DNA of 64,000 bases from Janthinobacterium sp. PC23-8. Its GTDB lineage: Bacteria > Pseudomonadota > Gammaproteobacteria > Burkholderiales > Burkholderiaceae_D. Made by a program: the position numbers and the translations under genes. Shown here piece after piece: positions 18,317 through 27,339 of the stretch. Every line of letters begins with the position of its first letter. The first letter of the stretch is position 1. Where the stretch lies: NCBI RefSeq assembly GCF_002250505.1, contig NZ_NJGY01000001.1, positions 3,057,066-3,121,065 of the forward strand, in the 5' to 3' direction. The notes beneath the pieces are model-generated. The model was not told the DNA's origin, made no database searches, and was given only the letters and a program-made list of their open reading frames with translations.

Positions 18317-20716
18317 ATGACTAATTTTATCGTTAAAAAAGTTGCCGTTCTCGGCGCCGGCGTGATGGGCGCGCAGATCGCCGCCCATTGCATCAACGCG
18401 AAAGTCCCGGTCGTGCTGTTCGACCTGCCGGCCAAGGACGGTCCAAAGAATGGCATCGTGCTGCGCGCCATCGAGAACCTGAAAAAGCTCTCGCCTGCGC
18501 CGCTGGGCAACAAGGATGACGCGGCCCTGATCCAGGTCGCCAACTACGAAGACAACCTGGACCTGCTGGCCGGTTGCGACCTGATCATCGAAGCCATCGC
18601 CGAGCGGATGGACTGGAAACACGATCTGTACCAGAAGGTCGCGCCGCATATCGGCCCGAACGCGATTTTTGCGTCGAACACCTCCGGCCTGTCGATCACC
18701 AAGCTGGCCGAAGGCTTTGACGCCGACCTGAAATCGCGCTACTGCGGCGTGCACTTTTTCAATCCGCCGCGCTATATGCACCTGGTCGAAATCATCCCGA
18801 CCGAATCTACCCGCCCTGAAATTGCCGACCAGCTCGAAGGCTTTTTGACGACCACCCTGGGCAAGGGCGTGGTCCGCGCCAAGGATACGCCGAACTTCAT
18901 CGCCAACCGCGTCGGCGTGTTCGGCATCCTGGCCATCGTGCACGAAGCCGAAAAATTCGGCCTGTCGGTCGACGTCGTCGATGACCTGACCGGCGCCAAG
19001 CTGGGCCGCGCCAAGTCGGGCACCTTCCGCACCGCCGACGTGGTGGGCCTGGACACCATGGGCCATGTGATCAAGACCATGCAGGACTACCTGCCGAACG
19101 ACCCGTTCGCCGCCGTCTACAAGACGCCGGCAGTGCTGGCGCAGCTGGTGGAAAAAGGCGCGCTGGGCCAGAAGAGCGGCGCCGGCTTCTACAAGAAGGT
19201 CGGCAAGGAGATTCAACGCCTCGATTTCGCCACTGGTCAATACGTCGCCGGCGGCGCCAAGGCGGCCGACATCATCGCCCGCATCCTGAAAGAAAAGGAT
19301 CCGGTCAAGAAGATGAAGGCGCTGCACGATTCGACCAATCCGCAGGGCCAGTTCCTGTGGGCGATCTTCCGTGACGCCTTCCACTACATCGCGATCCACC
19401 TCGACACCGTGGCCGACAATGCGCGCGATATCGACTTCGCCATGCGCTGGGGCTTTGGCTGGAACGTCGGTCCGTTTGAAACATGGCAGGCCTCGAACTG
19501 GCTGCAAGTGGCCAACTGGGTCAAGGAAGATATCGACGCCGGCCGCGCGCTGTGCGACGCACCGTTGCCAGCCTGGGTCTTCGAAGGTCCGGTGGCGGAC
19601 AAGGGCGGCGTGCACACTGCCGAAGGTTCGTACTCGGCTGTGTCGAACAGCTTCGTGCCGAGGTCAAACCTGGCCGTCTACGACCGCCAGCCCTTCCGCG
19701 CGCCAGTCATTGGCAGCGGCGCGGTGGATGGAAAAACCGCTGGCACCACCGTGTTCGAAGACGATTCGGTGCGTGTCTGGCACAGCGGCGACGATGTTTT
19801 GATCATCTCGTTCAAGACCAAGATGCACGTGATCGGCGACGGCGTGATCAAGGGCCTGCAACTGGCCCTGGCGGAAGCGGAAAAGAACTTCAAGGGCCTG
19901 GTGATCTGGCACGCGGACGCAGCCGAAGGCGGCGCCTTCTCGGCCGGCGCCGACCTGCAGTCGGCTTTGCCGGCCTTCATGCAAGGTGGCGTCAAGGCGG
20001 TCGATCCGATCATCGCCGAACTGCAGAATACTTTCATGAAGCTGAAATACGCGAACGTGCCGGTGATTGCGGCAGTGGCCGGCCTGGCGCTGGGCGGCGG
20101 CTGCGAGCTGGCGCTGCACGCCTCGAAACGCGTCGCCTCGATCGAGTCGTATATCGGCCTGGTGGAAGTGGGCGTGGGCCTGATTCCGGCTGGCGGCGGT
20201 TTGAAGGAAGCGGCGCAGCGCGCCGCAAACCAGGCCAATGGCAACGACATTTTGCAGTTCCTGAAGGTCGGCTTTACCAATGCCGCCACCGCCAATGTGT
20301 CGAAGTCGGCGCTGGAAGCGAGAAAGATGGGCTACCTGAAAGAAGACGACGTCATCGTTTTCAATCCGTACGAGCTGCTGCACGTGGCGAAAGTCGAAGC
20401 GCGCGCCATGTTTGACGCCGGTTTCCGTCCAGCCCTGCCGTCGCTGATCCAGGTCACGGGCCGTTACGGCTGGGGCACCATCAAGGCGCAGCTGGTCAAT
20501 ATGCGCGATGGCGGCTTTATCTCCGCGCACGACTTCAAGCTGGGCGAAATGATCGCCGAGATCGTCTCGGGCGGCGACATCGACCAGGGCAGTTTTGTCA
20601 GCGAACAGTGGCTGCTGGACATGGAACGCAAGGCCTTCCTGGAATTGCTGAACCATCCGAAAACGCAGGAACGCATCATGGGCATGATGCAGACCGGCAA
20701 ACCAGTGCGTAACTAA
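18317..20716 (+). CDS. 3-hydroxyacyl-CoA dehydrogenase/enoyl-CoA hydratase fusion (FadN-like order)
   Basis: A 799-residue bifunctional beta-oxidation enzyme. The 3-hydroxyacyl-CoA dehydrogenase comes first: NAD-binding VAVLGAGVMGAQIAAHC at residues ~8-24, then HFFNPPRYMHLVEIIP with the catalytic His and the KDTPNFIANRVG segment. The enoyl-CoA hydratase part lies at the C-terminal side (about 500-720; oxyanion segments GGAFSAGADLQ and AAVAGLALGGGCELAL). This domain order is that of Bacillus FadN, the reverse of E. coli FadB. It performs hydration and oxidation of trans-2-enoyl-CoA, passing 3-ketoacyl-CoA to the thiolase encoded next. Confidence 0.93.
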   Translation: MTNFIVKKVAVLGAGVMGAQIAAHCINAKVPVVLFDLPAKDGPKNGIVLRAIENLKKLSPAPLGNKDDAALIQVANYEDNLDLLAGCDLIIEAIAERMDWKHDLYQKVAPHIGPNAIFASNTSGLSITKLAEGFDADLKSRYCGVHFFNPPRYMHLVEIIPTESTRPEIADQLEGFLTTTLGKGVVRAKDTPNFIANRVGVFGILAIVHEAEKFGLSVDVVDDLTGAKLGRAKSGTFRTADVVGLDTMGHVIKTMQDYLPNDPFAAVYKTPAVLAQLVEKGALGQKSGAGFYKKVGKEIQRLDFATGQYVAGGAKAADIIARILKEKDPVKKMKALHDSTNPQGQFLWAIFRDAFHYIAIHLDTVADNARDIDFAMRWGFGWNVGPFETWQASNWLQVANWVKEDIDAGRALCDAPLPAWVFEGPVADKGGVHTAEGSYSAVSNSFVPRSNLAVYDRQPFRAPVIGSGAVDGKTAGTTVFEDDSVRVWHSGDDVLIISFKTKMHVIGDGVIKGLQLALAEAEKNFKGLVIWHADAAEGGAFSAGADLQSALPAFMQGGVKAVDPIIAELQNTFMKLKYANVPVIAAVAGLALGGGCELALHASKRVASIESYIGLVEVGVGLIPAGGGLKEAAQRAANQANGNDILQFLKVGFTNAATANVSKSALEARKMGYLKEDDVIVFNPYELLHVAKVEARAMFDAGFRPALPSLIQVTGRYGWGTIKAQLVNMRDGGFISAHDFKLGEMIAEIVSGGDIDQGSFVSEQWLLDMERKAFLELLNHPKTQERIMGMMQTGKPVRN

Positions 20717-20736
20717 TCGATAAGCGAAAGCAGACC

Positions 20737-21933
20737 ATGAGCAAACAACTTCAAGACGCCTATATCGTCTCCGCCACCCGCACGCCGATCGGCAAGGCGC
20801 CGCGCGGCATGTTCAAAAATACCCGTCCCGACGACCTGCTGCTGCGCGTGCTGCAATCGGCCCTGGCGCAAGCGCCTGGCCTCGATCCGGCATTGATCAC
20901 CGACGCCATTATCGGCTGCTCGTTCCCGGAAGCCGAGCAGGGCTTCAATATCGCCCGCCAGTCGGTGCTGCTGGCCGGCCTGCCGAAAACCGTGGGCGGC
21001 GTGACCGTCAACCGCTATTGCGCCTCGGGCATCACGGCCATCGCCATGGCGGCCGACCGCATCCGCGTCGGCGAAGCCGAGGTGATGATCGCCGGCGGCA
21101 TCGAATCGATGTCGATGGTGCCGATGATGGGCCATCACCCATCGATGAACCTGGACATGTTCAGCGACGAAAATATCGGCATGGCCTACGGCATGGGCCT
21201 GACGGCCGAAAAAGTGGCGCAGCAATGGAAGGTGACGCGCGAGCAGCAGGACGCGTTCTCGGTCGAATCGCACCGCCGCGCCATCGCCGCCCAGCAAGCC
21301 GGTTTCTTCAAGGCCGAAACCACGCCGGTCGAGATCATCACGCGCACGCCGAACCTGGCCACCGGCCAGGTTGATGTATCGCGCCGCACGGTCGACACCG
21401 ACGAAGGCGCACGTGCCGATTCGACCATGGAATCCCTGGCAAAACTGAAACCGGTGTTTGCCGCCAAGGGCAGCGTAACGGCCGCCAACAGCTCGCAGAT
21501 GTCGGACGGCGCCGGTGCGCTGCTGATCGTCAGCGAAAAAATCCTGCGCGAGCATAACCTGACGCCGCTGGCCAAATTCTCGTCGTTCGCCGTGCGCGGC
21601 GTGCCGCCGGAAATCATGGGCATCGGACCGAAGTTCGCCATTCCCGCCGCCTGCGCCGCCGCCGGCATCACGCAGGACCAGCTGGACTGGATCGAGCTGA
21701 ACGAAGCGTTCGCCGCGCAGGCGCTGGCCGTGATCGGCGACCTGGGCCTGGACCCGTCGAAAGTGAATCCGATGGGCGGCGCAATTGCCCTCGGTCACCC
21801 GCTGGGCGCGACCGGCGCCATCCGCGCCGCCACCGTGATCCACGCGCTGCAGCGCACCCGGCAGAAGTACGGCATGGTGACGATGTGCGTGGGCGCCGGC
21901 ATGGGCGCCGCCGGGATTTTCGAGCGCGTATAA
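20737..21933 (+). CDS. fadA: Acetyl-CoA C-acyltransferase (thiolase)
   Basis: A 398-residue degradative thiolase that cleaves 3-ketoacyl-CoA to acetyl-CoA and a shortened acyl-CoA. The acyl-accepting Cys95 is in NRYCASGI; the C-terminal catalytic set is seen in NEAFAAQ, GGAIALGHPLGATGA and MCVGAGMGAA. The ATG at 20737 is 20 bases after the fusion enzyme, so the two very likely form the multienzyme pair of one operon. A terminator follows the stop codon. Confidence 0.95.
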   Translation: MSKQLQDAYIVSATRTPIGKAPRGMFKNTRPDDLLLRVLQSALAQAPGLDPALITDAIIGCSFPEAEQGFNIARQSVLLAGLPKTVGGVTVNRYCASGITAIAMAADRIRVGEAEVMIAGGIESMSMVPMMGHHPSMNLDMFSDENIGMAYGMGLTAEKVAQQWKVTREQQDAFSVESHRRAIAAQQAGFFKAETTPVEIITRTPNLATGQVDVSRRTVDTDEGARADSTMESLAKLKPVFAAKGSVTAANSSQMSDGAGALLIVSEKILREHNLTPLAKFSSFAVRGVPPEIMGIGPKFAIPAACAAAGITQDQLDWIELNEAFAAQALAVIGDLGLDPSKVNPMGGAIALGHPLGATGAIRAATVIHALQRTRQKYGMVTMCVGAGMGAAGIFERV

Positions 21934-21953
21934 GTTTGACGGGCTGAAGCAAC

Positions 21954-21990
21954 AGGGCGCTGCGGAACCTCCCCGGCGCCCTTACTTTTT
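21954..21990 (+). terminator. Rho-independent terminator after fadA
   Basis: AGGGCGC at 21954-21960 pairs with GCGCCCT at 21976-21982 around a 15-base loop and is followed by TACTTTTTT. It separates the main beta-oxidation operon from the enoyl-CoA hydratase gene. Confidence 0.75.
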
Positions 21991-22000
21991 TGGAGACACC

Positions 22001-22780
22001 ATGGATATTTTGTGCAGCAAGAGCGATGGCATATTGACGCTGGAATTCAACCGCCTGGAACGCAAGAACGCGATCACGGGCGCCATGTACCAGACCCTGG
22101 CCGACGCGCTGGTGGCGGCCGAAACCGACACCGACGTGCGCGCCATTGTCTTGTGCGGCAAGCGCGAGATTTTCACGGCCGGTAATGACCTTGAAGATTT
22201 CATGAAGACGGCGCGTCCGAAGGACTTCTCGGTCGACGTTGACCGCCCGGTATTCCAGTTCATGCGTGCCTTGTATGGCTGCAGCAAACCGGTGGTCGCT
22301 GCCGTCTCCGGCCCGGCCATCGGCATCGGCACCACCATGCTGATGCACTGCGACCTGGTCTACGCGGCCGACAACGCCAGCTTCTCGATGCCGTTCACCC
22401 AGCTGGGCCTGTGCCCGGAATTCGCCTCCAGCCTGCTGCTCACGCAACTGGCCGGCTATCCGCGCGCAGCCGAAAAACTGATGCTGGGCGAAGCGTTCCC
22501 GGCCCAGGAAGCGCTGGAAATGGGGCTGGTGTCGAAAGTGCTGCCGCTGTACGAACTGATCCCGTTCGCGCAGGCCCAGGCGGCCAAGCTGGTGGCCCTG
22601 CCAGCCGCCTCGATCCGCGCCACCAAGCGCCTGATGAAGCAAAGCCGCATGGAGCCGATCAAGGCCGCGATCGCCGACGAAAACGCGCTGTTTGGCGCCA
22701 TGCTGGGCGCACCGGAAGCGAAGGAAGCGTTTACGGCGTTCTTCGAAAAACGCAAGCCCGACTTCAAGCAGTTTGCCTGA
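22001..22780 (+). CDS. Enoyl-CoA hydratase
   Basis: Crotonase-superfamily protein of 259 residues. The oxyanion-hole segments are IFTAGNDLEDF and AAVSGPAIGIGTTML, and the substrate-helix block is SFSMPFTQLGLCPEFASS. GGAGA lies 5 bases before the ATG. In this superfamily the sequence cannot separate true hydratases from isomerases; the pattern without two clear catalytic Glu residues leaves isomerase activity (for unsaturated fatty acids) open. It follows the thiolase after a terminator, so expression may be lower or separate. Confidence 0.88.
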   Translation: MDILCSKSDGILTLEFNRLERKNAITGAMYQTLADALVAAETDTDVRAIVLCGKREIFTAGNDLEDFMKTARPKDFSVDVDRPVFQFMRALYGCSKPVVAAVSGPAIGIGTTMLMHCDLVYAADNASFSMPFTQLGLCPEFASSLLLTQLAGYPRAAEKLMLGEAFPAQEALEMGLVSKVLPLYELIPFAQAQAAKLVALPAASIRATKRLMKQSRMEPIKAAIADENALFGAMLGAPEAKEAFTAFFEKRKPDFKQFA

Positions 22781-22797
22781 GTAGTGACTGGCTGGTG

Positions 22798-23676
22798 CTA
22801 TTGCTGCATCTGCGCGGCCAGTTCCAGCCAGGCCCGTGCCGCCGGCGGCAAATAGGCATGGCGCCGCCAGGCCAGGGTCATGTGCCAGTCGGTGTGCGGT
22901 TCGTCGAGCGGCGCGCGCCAGATGCCGGCATGCGTGTATTTTTCCGCCAGCATGCGCGGGAAGAAGGCCACCCCCAATCCCGCCGCCACCAGGTCGACGA
23001 TAAAGTCGATCTGGGCGCTGCGCGCGGTGATCTTCGGCTGCACGCCTTTGCGCGCGCAGGCGTCGAGAATGATGCGGTTGAGCGCAAAGCCGCCTTCGAA
23101 CAGAATGAAGGGGGTGCTGGCCAGTTGCGTGAAGTCGACGCGCGCGCTGCCTGCCAGCGGATGGCTGGCCGACATCAGCGCCACCAGCGGCTCGATTCGC
23201 ACTTCCTGGAAATCAAAGTCGGCATGCACGGGTGCCAGGATGGCCGCCACATCGATCTCGCCGTCGTGCAGGCACTGGTTGAGTTTTTGGCCGCCGTGTT
23301 CCAGCAAGGCGATCTCGATGTCCGGATAGCGGCTGCGGTAAGCGGCAAACATGGCGGCGAACACGACGCCGCTGCCGACCGGCGGAATGCCGATCCTCAG
23401 CACGCCCCGTTGCAAGCCCTTCAGTTCATCGAGTTCGACCAGTAAATCCTGGCGTTCGGCCAGCATCGTTTGCGCGCGGCGGTAGGCGATTTCTCCGGCG
23501 GGCGTCAGTTCGATGCGGTGGCCGAGGCGGTTCAGCAATGGCAGGCCCAGTTCGTCTTCCAGCGTCCTGACGGCCTTGCTGACGGCAGACTGGGTCAGCG
23601 ACACCGATGCCGCCGCTTGGGAAAAACCGCCCTGGCGTACCACTTCGACAAAGATACGCAGCGTTCGTAGATTCAT
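22798..23676 (-). CDS. LysR-family transcriptional regulator
   Basis: A 292-residue LysR regulator with the N-terminal winged helix (MNLRTLRIFVEVVRQGGFSQ then AAASVSLTQSAVSKAVRTLE) and a periplasmic-binding-protein-like effector domain. The start at 23676 gives the canonical MNLRTLRIF. It is divergent from an alpha-hydroxy-acid oxidase with a 109-base gap that holds a LysR-type palindrome. It ends 18 bases from the convergent enoyl-CoA hydratase stop. It probably controls the divergent lldD-like gene. Confidence 0.9.
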   Translation of the reverse strand: MNLRTLRIFVEVVRQGGFSQAAASVSLTQSAVSKAVRTLEDELGLPLLNRLGHRIELTPAGEIAYRRAQTMLAERQDLLVELDELKGLQRGVLRIGIPPVGSGVVFAAMFAAYRSRYPDIEIALLEHGGQKLNQCLHDGEIDVAAILAPVHADFDFQEVRIEPLVALMSASHPLAGSARVDFTQLASTPFILFEGGFALNRIILDACARKGVQPKITARSAQIDFIVDLVAAGLGVAFFPRMLAEKYTHAGIWRAPLDEPHTDWHMTLAWRRHAYLPPAARAWLELAAQMQQ

Positions 23677-23716
23677 CAGTATTCCATTTGCGACTGGATG
23701 CAAGAAAAATAAGTTG

Positions 23717-23732
23717 TTTGCATCATAGCAAA
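23717..23732. promoter_or_regulatory. LysR-type operator between lysR and lldD
   Basis: TTTGC-ATCATA-GCAAA is a perfect 5-bp-arm inverted repeat that also satisfies the T-N11-A rule of LysR binding sites. It sits in the divergent gap, 41 bases before the LysR start. Confidence 0.6.
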
Positions 23733-23785
23733 GGCCAGCTTATGCTGCTTATCTCCCAACACCTCGCCGACGCTGGCTGCCTGTC

Positions 23786-24937
23786 ATGATCATCTCTTCC
23801 GCCCTCGACTACCGCGAAGCGGCTCGCCGCAAGCTGCCGCGATTCCTGTTCGACTATATCGACGGCGGTGCCTACGCCGAGCATACGCTGGCGGCCAACT
23901 GCGCCGACCTGGCGTCGGTCAGCCTGCGCCAGCGGATATTGAAAAATGTCGGCCAGCTGAGCCTGGAAACGACATTGTTCGGCCAGAAGCTGGCCATGCC
24001 GGTGATTCTGAGTCCGGTGGGCCTGACGGGCATGTATGCGCGCCGCGGCGAAGTCCAGGCGGCCCAGGCGGCTGCCAGCAGGGGCGTACCGTATTGCCTG
24101 TCGACCGTCTCGGTGTGCCCGATCGAGGAGGTGGCCTCACAAAGCAGCGCGCCGATCTGGTTTCAGCTGTATGTGCTGAAAGATCGCGGTTTCATGCGCA
24201 ATGCGCTGGAACGGGCGCAGGCCGCCGGTATCACCAACCTGGTGTTTACGGTCGATATGCCGACGCCGGGGGCGCGCTATCGCGATGCACATTCGGGCAT
24301 GTCCGGGCCGTGGGGCACACAGCGCCGCATGCTGCAGGCGATGACGAAGCCGGCCTGGGCATTCGATGTCGGCCTGATGGGACGTCCCCACGACCTGGGC
24401 AATATCTCCAAATACCTGGGCAAGGCGATTGTCCTGGAAGACTACATCGGCTGGCTGGCGAACAACTTTGATCCGTCGATCAGCTGGAGCGACCTGGAAT
24501 GGATACGCGAGTTCTGGAAAGGCCCGATGATCATCAAGGGTATTCTCGACGCGCAGGATGCCAGAGATGCGGTCAGTTTCGGCGCCGACGGCATCGTCGT
24601 GTCCAACCATGGCGGGCGCCAGCTCGACGGCGTGCCGTCCACCGCCCACGCGCTGCCGGCCATTGCGCAGGCGGTCGGCAGCGACCTGACGGTGCTGGCC
24701 GATTCGGGCGTGCGTTCGGGCCTCGATGTGGTGCGCATGCTGGCGCTGGGCGCCCGCGGCGTCCTGCTGGGGCGCTCGTCCGTCTATGCGCTGGCGGCCG
24801 ACGGGCGGCATGGCGTGGAAAACCTGCTCGACATTTTCGCCCGCGAAATGCGGGTGGCCATGACGCTGACCGGCGTGACGGCGATCGACCAGATCGATGA
24901 ATCTATCCTGGTGCATGGGCGCGGACGCGAACTTTAA
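23786..24937 (+). CDS. lldD: FMN-dependent alpha-hydroxy acid oxidase / L-lactate dehydrogenase
   Basis: A 383-residue FMN enzyme of the L-lactate dehydrogenase (cytochrome)/glycolate oxidase family. It oxidises L-2-hydroxy acids and passes electrons to quinone or oxygen. Family blocks seen: [46 protein letters not shown] and the catalytic His-Arg segment [16 protein letters not shown], followed by the FMN phosphate loops [20 protein letters not shown] and LLGRS. The length and [14 protein letters not shown] block fit LldD. Divergent LysR control is likely. Confidence 0.92.
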   Translation: MIISSALDYREAARRKLPRFLFDYIDGGAYAEHTLAANCADLASVSLRQRILKNVGQLSLETTLFGQKLAMPVILSPVGLTGMYARRGEVQAAQAAASRGVPYCLSTVSVCPIEEVASQSSAPIWFQLYVLKDRGFMRNALERAQAAGITNLVFTVDMPTPGARYRDAHSGMSGPWGTQRRMLQAMTKPAWAFDVGLMGRPHDLGNISKYLGKAIVLEDYIGWLANNFDPSISWSDLEWIREFWKGPMIIKGILDAQDARDAVSFGADGIVVSNHGGRQLDGVPSTAHALPAIAQAVGSDLTVLADSGVRSGLDVVRMLALGARGVLLGRSSVYALAADGRHGVENLLDIFAREMRVAMTLTGVTAIDQIDESILVHGRGREL

Positions 24938-25093
24938 TCGGTTGTACCTGGCGCAGCCGCGTTGTCAGCATGTTTGCATGGCCGCCGCAGATCTTTTTGT
25001 TTCGCAAACCAGCGTAATCCGGTAGTCTGATTGTCGAGGTGTTTCAGGTTTGTTTCCGCGACCCTGGCGCCCGACCAGCCGAACGGATGCAAG

Positions 25094-26572
25094 ATGAAAG
25101 TGGCAGCATTGATCAGTGGCTTGTGCCTGGCCTTGCCCGTCTGGGCGCAAGGCGCAGCAGGCACGTCCGAAGACGTGATGGCCTTCCTCAGGCAGAAGAT
25201 GGTTCAGCAGAAAATTCCTGCGCTACAAGTGGCTGTCATCCAGCGTGGCAAGGTCGTCGAGCTGGCCGCTGCCGGTATCGCCAACGTGGAAAACGGCGTG
25301 CCGGCCACTAACGACAGCATTTTTTCGATCAATTCCTGCACCAAGGCGTTTACGGGCGTGGCTGTCATGCAACTGGTGGAGGCGGGCAAGCTCAAGCTCG
25401 ACGATCCTATCTCGCTGTATCTGGACGACTTGCCGCCATCCTGGCGCGGGTTGACGATACGCCAGTTGATGACGCACACGTCCGGCCTGCCCAACATTAT
25501 CGATGAAAAGGAAAACCTGCTCGGTGGCGACGACGAGGCGCTGAGCTGGAGCAGGGTCAAGGCCTTGCCGTTCGAATTCACGCCGGGAGAGCGCTACCGC
25601 TATAACCAGACCGGATATGTCATCATCGGCAAGATCATTGAAAAGCTCACCGGCGAGACCTTCGTGCACTTCGTGGAAAACCGGCAGTTCAAGCCTGCCG
25701 GGCTGACGCATACGCGTTTCGGCGATTCCTCCGACGTGATTCCTCATTCGGCGGGTGCGTACAGCTATTTGCATAACGAGGGCGGCAAATGGCTCACCGG
25801 CAAGCACCTCTCGACTGCGTACGTGACCTTTCCCGGCTACTTCCGCACCGCCGCCGGCATCGTCTCCAACGCTGGCGATATCGCGCAATGGTTGCTCGCC
25901 CTGCAAAACGGAACGCTGTTGAAGCACAAGGCCAGCCTGCAAGCCATGTGGAGCCCGTACGTACTCAATAATGGCAAGACGCAAGGTCCGAACGACTTGC
26001 TCAACGGCTCGGCGCTGGGCTGGCCCGTGACGGTGCGTAGCGCGCACCGCGCCGCTGGGCCTGTCGGTGGCATGCGTTCGGCCTTTTTCGTGTATCCCGA
26101 CGATGACCTGTCGGTGGTGGTGCTGACCAATCTTCAGGGCGTCAATCCGGAACTGTTTATTGACGAAATCGCCGGCTTCTATGTGCCGGCGATGCATCCG
26201 TCGACAGGCTTCGGCTTGCCAGAGGCAGTGCTGCCCCTGCGTAAAATGTTGTTGCAGCGCGGCTTCGAACAGGCGCCCAAGGCATGGGACGAATTGCATG
26301 CGCGCGATGCGGCGGCCTTGCCTGATGAAGAGGCGCTCAATGTCTGGGGCTACAAATTGAGCACCCAGGAGCAGTTGCCACAGGCCCTGGCCATCCTGCG
26401 TCTGAATATCAGCCTGCATCCTGACAGCGCGAATGCCTACGACAGCCTGGCCGAAATCCTCGAACAGGCGGGCGACAAGCCGGGCGCCATCGCCAACTAC
26501 ACGCGCTCGCTGGCGCTCGACGCCGGCAATGGCCATGCCGGCGAACGCCTGAAAGTGCTGCAGGCGCACTGA
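25094..26572 (+). CDS. Secreted serine hydrolase (class C beta-lactamase/PBP-like) with TPR tail
   Basis: A 492-residue exported serine hydrolase of the beta-lactamase/PBP4*-like family. The signal peptide runs MKVAALISGLCLALPVWAQG. The SxxK nucleophile motif is SCTK in INSCTKAFTG, and the second motif is YNQ in RYNQTGYVIIG instead of the usual YSN. The last ~85 residues look like one to two TPR units (ALAILRLNISLHPDSANAYDSLAEIL). The TPR tail is common in esterase/peptidase members and argues against a true antibiotic-resistance enzyme. The upstream in-frame start at 25031 is rejected because it lacks the signal peptide at the N-terminus. Substrate unknown. Confidence 0.85.
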   Translation: MKVAALISGLCLALPVWAQGAAGTSEDVMAFLRQKMVQQKIPALQVAVIQRGKVVELAAAGIANVENGVPATNDSIFSINSCTKAFTGVAVMQLVEAGKLKLDDPISLYLDDLPPSWRGLTIRQLMTHTSGLPNIIDEKENLLGGDDEALSWSRVKALPFEFTPGERYRYNQTGYVIIGKIIEKLTGETFVHFVENRQFKPAGLTHTRFGDSSDVIPHSAGAYSYLHNEGGKWLTGKHLSTAYVTFPGYFRTAAGIVSNAGDIAQWLLALQNGTLLKHKASLQAMWSPYVLNNGKTQGPNDLLNGSALGWPVTVRSAHRAAGPVGGMRSAFFVYPDDDLSVVVLTNLQGVNPELFIDEIAGFYVPAMHPSTGFGLPEAVLPLRKMLLQRGFEQAPKAWDELHARDAAALPDEEALNVWGYKLSTQEQLPQALAILRLNISLHPDSANAYDSLAEILEQAGDKPGAIANYTRSLALDAGNGHAGERLKVLQAH

Positions 26573-26614
26573 AGCTGATGTCGCCGCGCTATGGCAGGAA
26601 GTGCTGTCAAGCTG

Positions 26615-26642
26615 TAGACGACTGGTCTAATCGTGCTATACT
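26615..26642 (+). promoter_or_regulatory. TetR operator and promoter of the aldehyde-defence regulator
   Basis: TAGACGACTGGTCTA at 26615-26629 (arms TAGAC/GTCTA, 5-base spacer) lies just before a good -10, TATACT at 26637-26642. The same operator recurs at 27305-27319. The -10 ends 7 bases before the ATG, so transcription would begin almost at the start codon. Confidence 0.75.
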
Positions 26643-26649
26643 CTGTTTC

Positions 26650-27258
26650 ATGAAAGCCGAATACCTCGACGTCCGCCAGCACATCCTTGACCAGGGCAAG
26701 GCCATCATCACGCGCAAGGGCTTTGCCGGCGTGGGCCTGAACGAGATCCTGGCCGCCGCTGCCGTGCCGAAGGGCTCGTTCTACCATTACTTCAAGTCCA
26801 AGGAGTTGTTTGGCGAGGCGATGCTGGCTGACTATGTGCAGGGCTACCTGGCCGAAATGGAAGCGGTGCTGAGCCAGCCTGGCCAAAGCGCGGCGCAGTC
26901 GCTGATGGCTTACTGGGCCAGCTGGACCAGTGCCAGCCTGGACGGCAGTGCTTGTGATTGCCGCTGTCTGGTGGTCAAGCTCGGCAGCGAGGTGGCGGAC
27001 ATGTCCGAACCGATGCGCATGACCTTGCTGGACGGCACCAACCGCATTATCGCCAGGCTGGCGCTGGCCATCGCGCAGGGCAGGGTGGACGACTCCCTGC
27101 CAAAGGTAGCGGACCCGGCGCACATGGCCTCGACCTTGTACCAGCTGTGGCTGGGGGCGGCCATGCTGACCAAGCTGCGGCGCGACGACAGCGCCTTGCG
27201 GGCAGCCTGGCAGGCCACCCTGGGCATGCTGGAGCTGCCGCCGCAAAGCGTGATCTGA
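26650..27258 (+). CDS. TetR-family repressor (NemR/AcuR-like) of aldehyde-defence genes
   Basis: A 202-residue TetR regulator. The N-terminal HTH reads RQHILDQGKAIITRKGFAGVG then PKGSFYHYFKSKELFGEAML. The C-terminal half contains Cys residues in the SACDCRCLVVKLG segment, which could sense electrophiles as in NemR. No Shine-Dalgarno lies before ATG 26650 and a -10 box sits 7 bases upstream, so the mRNA may be leaderless. An identical operator type lies before its own gene and before the next gene, which supports repression of both. The role in electrophile sensing is inference. Confidence 0.85.
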   Translation: MKAEYLDVRQHILDQGKAIITRKGFAGVGLNEILAAAAVPKGSFYHYFKSKELFGEAMLADYVQGYLAEMEAVLSQPGQSAAQSLMAYWASWTSASLDGSACDCRCLVVKLGSEVADMSEPMRMTLLDGTNRIIARLALAIAQGRVDDSLPKVADPAHMASTLYQLWLGAAMLTKLRRDDSALRAAWQATLGMLELPPQSVI

Positions 27259-27291
27259 ATAGTGCAAGCGGGTGCATCGCATCCGCCTTTT

Positions 27292-27321
27292 TTGAATTCA
27301 GCTTTAGACGACCAGTCTAAT
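27292..27321 (+). promoter_or_regulatory. Promoter with TetR operator before the YqhD-like gene
   Basis: TTGAAT (27292-27297) and TCTAAT (27316-27321) are spaced by 18 bases, and the operator TAGACGACCAGTCTA (27305-27319) fills the gap between them and enters the -10. A bound repressor would block RNA polymerase directly. Confidence 0.75.
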
Positions 27322-27339
27322 AATAAAAGGAGTGACATT

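Noticed and set aside
25094..26572. Serine hydrolase considered as an AmpC-type antibiotic beta-lactamase.
   Set aside because: YNQ in place of YSN and the C-terminal TPR tail point to esterase/peptidase relatives.
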